Shown one piece after another: positions 40,292 through 49,181 of a DNA stretch of 64,000 nt. The stretch's first letter is position 1. Each line of letters opens with the position of its first letter. Where the stretch lies: contig NZ_AFQU01000001.1 in assembly GCF_000220065.1 (NCBI RefSeq), positions 496,001 through 560,000 of the forward strand, read 5' to 3'. Position numbers and translations under genes: made by a program. Source of the DNA: Streptococcus sp. oral taxon 056 str. F0418. GTDB lineage: Bacteria > Bacillota > Bacilli > Lactobacillales > Streptococcaceae. The notes under the pieces were generated by a model. The model was given only the letters and a program-made list of their open reading frames with translations. It was not told the DNA's origin and ran no database searches.

Positions 40292-40546
40292 CTATTTATA
40301 ATGATCTCTAAAAGAGAGAAAATAAATTTCATCTTCTTTGACCATGTATATTAGACGATGCTCGTCTGTAATCCTACGTGACCAAGCACCTGCATATTGA
40401 TATTTCAAAGGTTCTGGTTTCCCTATACCTTCAAATGGTTGACGTTTAATCTCCTCTATTAGACGATTGATCCGCTTTAAAATCTTTCTATCTTCTTGCT
40501 GCCAAGATAAATAATCTTCCCAGGCTTCATCTGTAAAATTAATCAT
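40292..40546 (-). CDS. yoeB: YoeB family toxin (mRNA interferase)
   Basis: An 84-residue RelE-superfamily ribonuclease. It has FTDEAWEDYLSWQQEDRKIL at the start, EPLKYQYAGAWSRRITDEHR in the core, and the terminal SFRDHYK with the catalytic histidine and tyrosine. It cuts mRNA on the ribosome unless bound by YefM. Its ATG overlaps the yefM end by 8 bp. Confidence 0.95.
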   Translation of the reverse strand: MINFTDEAWEDYLSWQQEDRKILKRINRLIEEIKRQPFEGIGKPEPLKYQYAGAWSRRITDEHRLIYMVKEDEIYFLSFRDHYK

Positions 40547-40805
40547 CTTCCACCTCGATCAAATCGTGAGTAGAGAACAATCCTTTTCTTACCTGTTCCA
40601 TACCAGACAACACCTTATCAGAAAGATAATCATTACTCATCAAGCGAATAGTTTCCTGAATACTATCCCAGTTATCTTTAGACAATACAACTATATCTTC
40701 TTCAGGATTTTTGTTCACAACCATTAAAGGTTCATATTCATCATTGACCTTTTTCATGTATTCTTTTAAGTTATTTCTAAAATTAGAATAAACTACCGCT
40801 TCCAT
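40539..40805 (-). CDS. yefM: YefM/Phd family antitoxin
   Basis: An 88-residue antitoxin with the N-terminal Phd/YefM DNA-binding fold (MEAVVYSNFRNNLKEYMKKV, then VVLSKDNWDSIQETIRLM) and an acidic toxin-binding tail. It binds YoeB and represses the operon. A TTGTACAA palindrome overlaps the promoter, matching the TGTACA core known for YefM operators. Confidence 0.93.
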   Translation of the reverse strand: MEAVVYSNFRNNLKEYMKKVNDEYEPLMVVNKNPEEDIVVLSKDNWDSIQETIRLMSNDYLSDKVLSGMEQVRKGLFSTHDLIEVEDD

Positions 40806-40837
40806 AGTATTACCATCCTCTTTTATGTAATATCATA

Positions 40838-40866
40838 ATTATATCACTTTATAAGTTGTTGTACAA
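40838..40866 (-). promoter_or_regulatory. yefM-yoeB promoter with TGTACA operator
   Basis: On the minus strand -35 TTGTAC (40866-40861), 17 bp, -10 TATAAT (40843-40838). The -35 is embedded in the palindrome TTGTACAA (40866-40859), so YefM binding would block polymerase. Confidence 0.7.
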
Positions 40867-40906
40867 GTTTTTGAACAAGTTTTCAACAATAAAACAGACT
40901 TTTTTA

Positions 40907-41197
40907 CTAGTTAGCATAATCCGAAAACATTTGACCACGTTTACGTAATACACCTTGATATTTACGCATTTCACCGTTCGCCCACCAATATTTCTTCAAC
41001 TGCTCTTTAATTCCTTCAATACTAGTTTCTTTAAGCTCTTTGCCAGTTAAATTATCAATTTCTTCACTTTTCAATAGATTATTCAACTTATTTGCTACAT
41101 CAAACGCCTCTTCAAATTTATTTGCTTGTAACAGTTCACCTAATTCTTGAGAAGTACCTTTTATTTTTTTCACAAATGCTTTTGTTGTTTCAGCCAT
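40907..41197 (-). CDS. hypothetical helical protein
   Basis: A 96-residue charged, mostly helical protein (ELGELLQANKFEEAFDVANK, LKKYWWANGEMRKYQG). No family recognised. AT-rich and inside the accessory run after the relaxase. An ATG with a GGAGAAATA-type site precedes it. Confidence 0.6.
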   Translation of the reverse strand: MAETTKAFVKKIKGTSQELGELLQANKFEEAFDVANKLNNLLKSEEIDNLTGKELKETSIEGIKEQLKKYWWANGEMRKYQGVLRKRGQMFSDYAN

Positions 41198-41292
41198 CTT
41201 TATTTCTCCATTTTCTTTGTTATTTTTTATATTTGTAGCTCATTGATATTCAATGGCTATGTCGGCGAACGAATTAATCTCATTTTTCTACC

Positions 41293-41676
41293 TCAGCGAT
41301 AAACTCTCAAACGTTTTAGTAAATTGTATTTATAAATCATTAACGAAAGAAAAGCCACCTTTTCTTCGTCTGAAGAAGCCATTAAACTTTTCTTCCACGA
41401 AGATCGTTTCTCTGAAACTAACTCTGAAAGCATATCATTATATTCTGAAAGTGACTTATTATAGACAACTTTCACATTTTTATCATTATGATAAGCAAAA
41501 GAATACATCTTACTACGCAACGTTATTAATTGTTGACGCTTTTGAAATAGCACTCCCAAATTAATTTCAGGTTGATAAAAATAGTTATCTGGAATTTTTG
41601 AAACAACATCATCAATAACATAGTCTAGCTTATCAATATGCTCAACTAGATAAGATTCAATCGCTTTAGCTTTCAT
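41293..41676 (-). CDS. hypothetical protein downstream of the relaxase
   Basis: A 127-residue basic helical protein with no recognised family (VEHIDKLDYVIDDVVSKIPD, then KKSLMASSDEEKVAFLSLM). GGAGG lies inside the end of the relaxase gene, at good spacing for the ATG used here, so the two are translationally linked. A possible relaxosome helper. Confidence 0.65.
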   Translation of the reverse strand: MKAKAIESYLVEHIDKLDYVIDDVVSKIPDNYFYQPEINLGVLFQKRQQLITLRSKMYSFAYHNDKNVKVVYNKSLSEYNDMLSELVSEKRSSWKKSLMASSDEEKVAFLSLMIYKYNLLKRLRVYR

Positions 41677-41678
41677 CT

Positions 41679-42956
41679 CTAACAAACCTCCAATTTAAGC
41701 AACTCTTCCTCGCTTTTAGTAAAAGCATTAAGTCGCAATGTATCTAGTGTTTTCTTAGCTTTATCACTTAACTCACCAGAATCAATGATCATCTGCAAGT
41801 ATTGAGTGTTCATCACTTTATCTGCTTCATCTACTAAAGCCAAGCTATCTGCAACCTGGTGCAAAAGCCATTTGATAGTACGACCAATATTATAAGGTTC
41901 AGGTTGCACTGAAAGAGTGATCGGATCTACACCACCAAACAACAATTGCCATTTTTTATCTGGAAGAAACGCCCCATAACTATTCTTTTCATCATAGACC
42001 TGCATCTCCTTATTAATAATACCCTTTGCTATTTCAGCTAAATCAATGCCACAAACATATTCTTCAATCGCTTTATTAGCCTTTTCTTGTGCAAATCGCA
42101 ACTCATAACGATTCCAAATGCCAAATATTTCCAAAGCCTCAACTAAACTAATATTCTCTTTCTTAGCTAATTCATAGCGTTTTTCGTAAAAATTAAAATA
42201 CAAATTGCTTTGACGACTGCCAAAATACAACGAAATGCCCTGACTAGCCTCCTCTTTCTCATGATCGTTTTTAAAATTTAGGCCTCCACCTCCAACATGA
42301 TTCCAAGTCTTCAATTTATCAAACACGACTTCATTATGATATACCTTAGCAATCATATCCGATAACAGAAAATGTTCATCTTCTTTATCATGACCTCGAT
42401 ACATCTCATCCATAGCTATATCAAGCCTGGTCACTTTCATATCTTTACGCTCAAAGTACATTTTGGATAACAAATCATGCCAGGTCAATCCTCTATTTTC
42501 TAAAATCAATTCCATTTGTCGACAGCCTTGACCCGAAAGCTGAACTGTTATCTGGTAATTGTCTGTCAAGTTCTTATCGATGTAATCAAAAATCCAAATA
42601 TCACCTCTACGCCAGAGATGATTGTAAGCCATCAATTTTGTATCTTCTGAGATAAATTCCTTCAACTCACACAAAAGATAAGTTTCACAAAAATAAGCTA
42701 GATCCCGAACATCTTTAAATGTGATACGTAAATAATCAATCATCACTCGCAAAGTATTTTGAGAATCAACCAGATAACCTAATTTTTCTTTTATCTCTCT
42801 AAAACATGAGGATGTTAAACCTCTTTGATTATTTTCATACGCACGTAAACTACGAACATTTATATCAACCATTTCTGAAAACTGTTTTTGTGTCAAACCC
42901 GTTGTTTTTCGTAGCCTTTTTAAATGGCTACCATCAATTAGTCGTTTTTTTGCCAT
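41679..42956 (-). CDS. MobT-type relaxase / replication initiation factor, Tn916 Orf20-like
   Basis: A 425-residue protein with an N-terminal Xre helix-turn-helix (RKTTGLTQKQFSEMVDINVR, about 10-60) and a Rep_trans domain (DYLRITFKDVRDL, KVTRLDIAMDEMYRG with the metal-binding acids, SLYFGSRQSNLYFNFYEKRY with the probable catalytic tyrosine region). It nicks oriT and starts rolling-circle transfer and replication. I chose the ATG of MAKKRLIDG behind GAAAGG. A GTG 14 codons earlier is possible. Confidence 0.92.
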   Translation of the reverse strand: MAKKRLIDGSHLKRLRKTTGLTQKQFSEMVDINVRSLRAYENNQRGLTSSCFREIKEKLGYLVDSQNTLRVMIDYLRITFKDVRDLAYFCETYLLCELKEFISEDTKLMAYNHLWRRGDIWIFDYIDKNLTDNYQITVQLSGQGCRQMELILENRGLTWHDLLSKMYFERKDMKVTRLDIAMDEMYRGHDKEDEHFLLSDMIAKVYHNEVVFDKLKTWNHVGGGGLNFKNDHEKEEASQGISLYFGSRQSNLYFNFYEKRYELAKKENISLVEALEIFGIWNRYELRFAQEKANKAIEEYVCGIDLAEIAKGIINKEMQVYDEKNSYGAFLPDKKWQLLFGGVDPITLSVQPEPYNIGRTIKWLLHQVADSLALVDEADKVMNTQYLQMIIDSGELSDKAKKTLDTLRLNAFTKSEEELLKLEVC

Positions 42957-43069
42957 TTTTACCTTTCTAGTGACACGCTTTTTTTGCCAAAATGACACAC
43001 TTTTTAAAACTCGAAAACCCTTGAGCCACCTAGTGTTAGGGGAGTTTTATGAGGCGTTTTTCTCATTTC

Positions 43070-43205
43070 TCACCCCCCTATTAGGTATAGGGGGTTCGCA
43101 TTTTTGATAACCCTCCTGAAACAGGCATGAATAGTCGGTGTAGACGGGATAGACGGCCTGGGCTACGCCCAGGCCTATCCCTACACCTATCCATGCCTGT
43201 TTCAG
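43070..43205. other. probable oriT / replication origin region
   Basis: The gap between coupling protein and relaxase, where Tn916 and ICEBs1 have oriT. It contains ACCCCCCTA (43072-43080) facing TAGGGGGTT (43088-43096). Next is a large hairpin with outer arms CTGAAACAGGCATG (43116-43129) and CATGCCTGTTTCAG (43192-43205), a perfect 14 bp. Nested inside are GTGTA/TACAC, GGGATA/TATCCC and a perfect 9-bp stem GGCCTGGGC/GCCCAGGCC (43155-43175). The first repeat resembles known oriT repeats. The second may be a single-strand origin. Confidence 0.75.
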
Positions 43206-43236
43206 AAGAGCCACCAAAATGGTTTCTCTACCACTA

Positions 43237-44958
43237 TTACCCGAAATAGTCAGACAATAGTTCTTTCCAAGTTCCAGAATATTCTTCCTTCTTCTCGAAT
43301 AAACGCTCTATTAATTGCACATCTTCTACAGAAAATAAAATCTCCCCTTCCTCACGGATAAAACTTCGATAGTTATTTTCTTCCAACATAGCTACTAATT
43401 TTACAAGTTGAGCAAGGCTCTTCCCTAAATCTTTAGAAAATTCCTTTGCCCCAATCATTTGTTCTTCTTCCATTACTAATTCTTCCATTTCTTCAATATC
43501 AATATCCTCAAGATCAACTGTTTGATGTGCAGAGGCATTTTCTGCAAATTGTCTTAACAATTCATTATTTAAAATATCAGTTGAAACATTACTATTTTCT
43601 AATGGGTCAAATTGATTGGTATGACGCTCAAGCTTAGAAAACTCATCAAAAAATGAAAATTTCTTGGTCAATAATGGTGAATAAAATTCCCTTGCCACTT
43701 CACCATAAACACCAGCATACCCTCGACCATAAACTCTACGTCCACCTAAATATTTTAAGTATTTAAATTCTTTATTGCGATTCTCTGGACCAAATAAAAT
43801 ATCATAGCCCGTCTCATCTAAACGACCAACAGAAATCCTAAAGTTAATATTTGCCTGAAGCTTAGAACCTAAATCTTCACGAGATGGTTTTTGCATCGCC
43901 AATATGCCAAAACAGCCTGCTTGACGCCCTAAAAGTAAAAACTGACCTATCGCATTATCCACCCGTTCTCGATCCTTAAAAGAAAGCATCGACATTAACG
44001 CATTATATTCGTCAGATACAAAGAAATACGGTTCTAAACCATATTCGTAAAACTTTTTCATATCTTTATGGCCTAAACGCTTCATTTCAGAACGCATAAA
44101 GTCATATCTAGCCATCATAATCACTACTGCATTTTCAAAACGAGATACAATATCTGATATTTCAAAAAAAACTCGACCTTCAAAAGCAGTAATATCTAAC
44201 ATCGTGACAAAATCAGCACGCTTCGGATCACAAATATCTACTACCCCTACCTTAGACAGAGCTAAAATAAGAGACTAAAGTAATACTGTTTTACCACCAC
44301 CAGTTCCACCAGCTACGAGCAAATGTGGGTCACTAATAAAATCCCAATAGAACCCCTTCATCAACTCTACACCTTTTTCTTTATCCCAAGAAACATCTGG
44401 TACAGTAATACGATTCAAATAAGCAGAATAAGCCAATTTATAAACCTTATAATTCGGTTCGTCCAAAGTCTCTTTGAAATCCATAAAAAATGTATCTTCT
44501 AAAGCACCACCAATCTTCTTAAACTTATCTTGAAACTTATTTCCAGCCATCTTAAAATGAACAGACAATTCATATTTCCCCTGTTGTAAATAAATCTTAG
44601 GAAATTTCACAGACTGACCCGAACCGCCTTGTTTTTTCTTCTCATAAACAAATTTATTTTCGTATAAGAAAAAAGACAATCGTCCTAAACGTTCCAATTT
44701 TTTAAAAAATGGTGTCGCTTCCTGAAGAAACCAGGTTAAATAAATAGAAGAAACCAACGATAGCAAAAACAAAAAAAGCCCTAAACCTATCGTAAAATAG
44801 TCTAAGGCTTGAATTTGTTCTAAATTAACATAAATATATAAAGCAAATCCAACTAAAAATGGAAAAAATAAACAAGAAAATAGAATATAATTCATGAATC
44901 GCATATAAGGACGAACCCTTATACCACGATATTGAGGCAATAAACGTACAGAAGCCAT
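43237..44958 (-). pseudogene. FtsK/TcpA-type coupling protein interrupted by an amber codon (Orf21-like)
   Basis: One continuous frame of 574 codons, broken only by TAG at 44275-44277. The first part (227 residues) has two membrane helices (about 27-48 and 58-78) and ends in Walker A GGTGGGKTVLL, directly before the stop. After the stop the frame goes on with SLILALSKVGVVDICDPKRADF, then the ATPase core and ILAMQKPSRED. This is the DNA pump that feeds the channel. Without read-through or suppression the product lacks most of the ATPase, so conjugation would fail. The codon may also be a sequence error. Confidence 0.88.
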
Positions 44959-44978
44959 TCTATACCTCCTTCATACTA

Positions 44979-45455
44979 TTATCCTTTATGATCTTGTTTT
45001 TCTTTGTTTTCATTTGGTTTAGCTGTTACTTGTGGTTGTCCGCCACCTTTCTTCGCAATCTTAGAAGCAAAAATTTTGTAATTATCATTTCCATTAATAG
45101 AAGAATAAGCAACCACAACATCTGATAATTCAACCTCATCACGATATTGCAATCCTAAAGCCTCAATATCAGATTGTAACATGTCAATAATGGTTACAAA
45201 GACGGTTTGACCTTGCGCAGATGATTTAACACTCACCTCAATACCACGAATTTCCCCAGTTGGAATTTGAGGATATGTCCCATCAGCATTACGTGCTTGA
45301 CTTGTATCATCTTCATAAATAATATCTTGTCGCTCAATTTTACCAAATTTTAGATTCCCCAAAATAGCCTCTAAATCAAGCGCTTCACTTACAATACGAT
45401 ACTTCTTATCTACAATTTGAAGTTTATCTCCAAACTCTAATCCAACTTTTGCCAT
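44979..45455 (-). CDS. DUF961/YdcP-like conjugation protein, Tn916 Orf22-like
   Basis: A 158-residue protein rich in beta strands (GLEFGDKLQIVDKKYRIVSE, GIEVSVKSSAQGQTVFVTII, VELSDVVVAYSSINGND) with a charged C-terminal tail. It lies in the conserved place between Orf23 and the coupling protein. Homologues in ICEBs1 (HelP family) help helicase-driven replication of the element; that role is inferred. It overlaps its neighbour by one base. Confidence 0.8.
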   Translation of the reverse strand: MAKVGLEFGDKLQIVDKKYRIVSEALDLEAILGNLKFGKIERQDIIYEDDTSQARNADGTYPQIPTGEIRGIEVSVKSSAQGQTVFVTIIDMLQSDIEALGLQYRDEVELSDVVVAYSSINGNDNYKIFASKIAKKGGGQPQVTAKPNENKEKQDHKG

Positions 45456-45763
45456 TAATTATTTCCTCCTTTAACAACTTTAAGCCCTGTCGCAAAAACA
45501 TTCAACGCTGGTGCAACACTTCGTCCATTAACTGCATAATCTGGATAAAATACAGGATTTTCAATTTCAACCAATGCATCTTCTGGATATACTTCTGCAG
45601 TAGCAGGTGTAATCACATGAAAGACCCCGTGTTTTTGACTACTCAAAATATGACGTTGATAAGTCCCAGGTTTACCCATCACTGTTCTTGGTGCATTCCC
45701 TAATGTTTCATAAAATGCTTGCCCAATAAATTCAGGCTTCATTTTTAAAGTTTCAGATTTCAT
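45455..45763 (-). CDS. DUF961/YdcP family protein, Tn916 Orf23-like
   Basis: A 102-residue protein of the YdcP family ([42 protein letters not shown]). It is the first gene of the processing module, with AGAGG before the ATG and 100 bp of non-coding DNA upstream that should hold the promoter. Together with Orf22 it probably supports element replication. Confidence 0.85.
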   Translation of the reverse strand: MKSETLKMKPEFIGQAFYETLGNAPRTVMGKPGTYQRHILSSQKHGVFHVITPATAEVYPEDALVEIENPVFYPDYAVNGRSVAPALNVFATGLKVVKGGNN

Positions 45764-45863
45764 AAAAATACCTCTTTTTTCTATTTTTCATTATAAAAAC
45801 AGCTCTAAGTTCTCACTCTTTTAGTCTAAGACAAGGAAAGTGCTGTTAAACTTACCTAAAAAA

Positions 45864-48800
45864 CTAATTTTCTTCTTTCTTCAAACCAAATACACCTAAA
45901 GCAGAAACTAAAAGAATACCCAAAACAGAAAGTCCTGTTGATTGATTACTTCCTGTTTCTGGAAGTTTTGGTTTCGGTGTTTCTGGTTTTGGTGGTTCAT
46001 CTTTCCGTGGCTCTTCTGGTTTAGGTGGTGTATTAGTTTCTACTACATTTGATTTAGTGGTCACACCATTGACAATTTCATCAAATTGATTGATGGTTTT
46101 ACCTGGTGCAATTTGCTTAACATAAGCATAGCCCTCTACGCCAAATTCACCTGCTGGAGAGACTTTCGCCAAGAAAATTTTATCAAAGCTATAAGTCACT
46201 GTATGAGTGACTTTATCATAAACAGATTTTACATACTGAGTCAACTCTTCGCCCTTTTTGATAATCGTATTATCAGAAAGTTTGAAATCCACAACCGCAA
46301 AGAACTGGAATTTATTTTGATACTCCACTTTTTTGTCAAAATGATCTACATAAACCAAACTATCAAGCACCTTAGATCGATTAGCTGGAAAATGAGTTGA
46401 TTTCAACTGATAAGTAAATTCTGTATCAAGCGGAATCGTTTGACCATTAATAGACTTCTTAGTTTGTGCCTCCTGGATTGACTTAGCCACATCCTTTTTC
46501 GGTTCTGGTTTAAGAATATCATTAATGACTGGCTCGCCATAATAGCCATTGTTATAATCCACTTGGTAAACACTATTAATGTATTGACCCGTTACATCTG
46601 TTTTATTTTGCATAGGCAAGTCAAAGACAATATTAGTGCCTGTCTGATTGTATTTAGCTAGGTGTTCCGCAGAATTTTCCGCTACCCACATCAAGAAATT
46701 GCCTTTTGGTTTAATGCCTGTTAAGCCTAACACTTTTCTAACAATTTCATCTTGTGCTTGACCCGATAATACATGATACAATTTCAAGCCATTTACCGTC
46801 TTACCTTGAGCATCCTTGATAGTAAATTGATCAACCAACGGTGTAACCTTGCTTTCATCATAATCATCAATATAAGCCTGAATTGTTTTCTCAGCTTCTT
46901 TTGTGATCATCATATTTCTATAAGGTGTTTTCTTCCAAAGTGATTTATAATGATTGATTTCACCTTGTAAGGTTGTCTTGCCATCAATGATTTCCCCCTT
47001 ATCATTGTGATTGTGTTTTTCTGGACGTATTCTATCCCGATTTGGATTATTTGGGTCATCTGGTTTCTCAGGATCTTCCTTACCAGGCGTCTTAATCACA
47101 ACCTTATTTGAAGTCTTTGTGACATTATCTTTCGGGTCTTTACCTGTTAATTCCAGGTTAAAGACATTAATGTAAGTAGCCGCATCATTCTGTGGCGCAA
47201 AGTAAATCTTAACAGGTTTAAAATTAAAGGCTTTCATCTTATCTGCATTGAGAGACTTGATAAGATTATCTTTAAAATTGATAACCGTTTTACCTGACTT
47301 ATCAATCGCAATACTGTAGTCTGTATTAGCCTGATTGGTTCGCTCTACATCGACCTTCAAACCATTTGGTAAATTATCAACCAAACGACCTGCCGTGTAT
47401 TCTGGCCGATTTGCAGGAAGTGGATTAATGTTCAAATGATAAACATTATTCGAGTTCTTCACCACGTATTGACCATTGACATCAGTTCCATCAGAATTGA
47501 CCACTGCCTTCGAAATACCTGGTATACGTTTCACCTGAAGGGGATTGACCGTGGTTTTTAGTTTCACATCATGTACGGTAGTTGCCACCTGAAACTTTGG
47601 TACAGTAACTTTTTCAGTCGCTGGTTTTGGTAGCTGTGGCAATGTTGGAACAGGTGGAATCTTTGATAATGGCGGTAAAACATCATTGTTATTAGTGAAG
47701 CGTATAGCTCCCCAACCATGTGTATCATGAATCCAATCATCATGAATTTTGATGAAATTGATATAACCAGAAGAAGAATGAGGCGCAATTCTACGATGAA
47801 TATTTAAAGGAACAGTCTTATTAATAGTCTCCGTGAAACTATTAGCCCCATGATGAGGTTTTACATAAATGAGATTGCCTGTTACTTGATCAAAGATTTT
47901 AAAGGAAATATCCTGATTAACCGCTTCGTTATCCTTTGTTTTATTATAAACATAAGTATTGAGATACATACTAATCAATTCAACATCGATAGAGCCATCT
48001 TCATTAACACTATAACGATAATTGAGTCCACCCGTTAAAGTACCATTCCCAATCACACCAACACCATCAACCAAATCATGTGTAAATGTAAATCGATTAC
48101 CAGAAATACTTCCACGCATAAATGAATGACCATATTCATCGTTTTGAGTGTCTTGTGTTTTAGTGGCTATATCAACTGCTACACGATTAAAAGCTGATTG
48201 ACGTTCTCTTTCAACTTGAGCTTTCTTTGCGATCGCTGCATTGTACCTTGATAACGCTTCCTGATATTCACGTTCCTTCTTAGACTTCTCTTTTAAATAT
48301 GCTGCTTGGGTTGACTGACTCTTTTTAACAACCCCATTCACCTTATTGATCGTAACCTGAATTTTAGCAGAGAGTTCTTCTTTTTTAACTATCTCAGTTG
48401 CACCTTGCTCAACCGTTACACCAGCTTTCTTAGCTTCATTTGATGCAATATTTACTTGTTGATTAGCCTTATCTTGTTCAGACTTAGCTTGGTTGACTTG
48501 GTTCTTTTGAGCATCCAGGTCTTTTTTGGCTTCTTCCAGATTTGCGTATTCTTTGGTGCCTGATTTAGTCACTTTTAGCCCCGCTTTTTCAGCAGTAGCC
48601 ATCGTTTCAGCAACACTAGCTTTAACGTCGTTTTGCACCTTGGTTGTTTGTTCAACCTTAGCTTTCTGATCCAAAAACTTGTTTTCTGCTTCCTTATCAC
48701 TTAAGACTGTTTCCATAGCCCCTTGTTCAACCGTTACGCCCGCTTTTTTAGCCTCTTCAACAGCCTTGTTTAAGTTCGTATCAGAAACAGGTGTCGTCAT

Positions 48801-49052
48801 GTTACCAATACTTTTATTTTCATTAGCAATAGCCTGCTTTTGATCTTCTGTCGCTTCAGCTTGTGCACCTGGTAAATTAGTTGCTGGATTCGGTGTTGTA
48901 TTCTCAACAGCTACTGGAGCTGAGGAGGTCGTCTTTTCATCTGCGCTAGCTACTTGAGAGCCTAATACAATCAGAGCCGTACCTAGCACTGCTCCACAAA
49001 GTGTTTTAAAAGCTTTAGATTTTCTAAAGCCATATCTTATTTCTTTTTTCAA
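45864..49052 (-). CDS. antigen I/II-like LPXTG surface adhesin
   Basis: A 1062-residue protein with a long signal peptide (YGFRKSKAFKTLCGAVLGT, cut after ASA-DE), alanine-rich coiled-coil repeats with the antigen I/II hallmark KKAGVTVEQGA (about 85-240), and a V-like beta domain (about 290-450). A proline-rich link (PPVPTLPQLPKP) follows, then C-terminal adhesin domains of the isopeptide type (FKPVKIYFAPQNDA; LDTEFTYQLKSTHFP; GVEGYAYVKQIAPGKTINQ) and the sorting signal LPETGSN. The start is TTG with GGAG at 8 bp. It may promote adherence and mating-pair contact. Confidence 0.9.
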   Translation of the reverse strand: MKKEIRYGFRKSKAFKTLCGAVLGTALIVLGSQVASADEKTTSSAPVAVENTTPNPATNLPGAQAEATEDQKQAIANENKSIGNMTTPVSDTNLNKAVEEAKKAGVTVEQGAMETVLSDKEAENKFLDQKAKVEQTTKVQNDVKASVAETMATAEKAGLKVTKSGTKEYANLEEAKKDLDAQKNQVNQAKSEQDKANQQVNIASNEAKKAGVTVEQGATEIVKKEELSAKIQVTINKVNGVVKKSQSTQAAYLKEKSKKEREYQEALSRYNAAIAKKAQVERERQSAFNRVAVDIATKTQDTQNDEYGHSFMRGSISGNRFTFTHDLVDGVGVIGNGTLTGGLNYRYSVNEDGSIDVELISMYLNTYVYNKTKDNEAVNQDISFKIFDQVTGNLIYVKPHHGANSFTETINKTVPLNIHRRIAPHSSSGYINFIKIHDDWIHDTHGWGAIRFTNNNDVLPPLSKIPPVPTLPQLPKPATEKVTVPKFQVATTVHDVKLKTTVNPLQVKRIPGISKAVVNSDGTDVNGQYVVKNSNNVYHLNINPLPANRPEYTAGRLVDNLPNGLKVDVERTNQANTDYSIAIDKSGKTVINFKDNLIKSLNADKMKAFNFKPVKIYFAPQNDAATYINVFNLELTGKDPKDNVTKTSNKVVIKTPGKEDPEKPDDPNNPNRDRIRPEKHNHNDKGEIIDGKTTLQGEINHYKSLWKKTPYRNMMITKEAEKTIQAYIDDYDESKVTPLVDQFTIKDAQGKTVNGLKLYHVLSGQAQDEIVRKVLGLTGIKPKGNFLMWVAENSAEHLAKYNQTGTNIVFDLPMQNKTDVTGQYINSVYQVDYNNGYYGEPVINDILKPEPKKDVAKSIQEAQTKKSINGQTIPLDTEFTYQLKSTHFPANRSKVLDSLVYVDHFDKKVEYQNKFQFFAVVDFKLSDNTIIKKGEELTQYVKSVYDKVTHTVTYSFDKIFLAKVSPAGEFGVEGYAYVKQIAPGKTINQFDEIVNGVTTKSNVVETNTPPKPEEPRKDEPPKPETPKPKLPETGSNQSTGLSVLGILLVSALGVFGLKKEEN

Positions 49053-49103
49053 TCTTTTTACTCCATTCTATGTAAACTTCACTATGTATGTTATATTGTA
49101 TTT

Positions 49104-49131
49104 TCCTAAAGAGTGAGTGAGCACTCTTAGG
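49104..49131. promoter_or_regulatory. inverted repeat upstream of the antigen I/II-like gene
   Basis: TCCTAAAGAGTG faces CACTCTTAGGA around AGTGAG (one bulged base). On the minus strand it lies just before TACAAT/TATAAC -10-like elements of the adhesin gene. It may be an operator. Confidence 0.35.
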
Positions 49132-49133
49132 AA

Positions 49134-49160
49134 TAAAAAAAGAAGGCGCTCTAGCCTTCT
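49134..49160 (-). terminator. terminator of the SEC10/PgrA-like gene
   Basis: AGAAGGC (49141-49147) pairs with GCCTTCT (49154-49160), with a T run on the minus strand, 22 bp after the stop. Confidence 0.85.
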
Positions 49161-49181
49161 GTAAATATAAAATCATCTATA

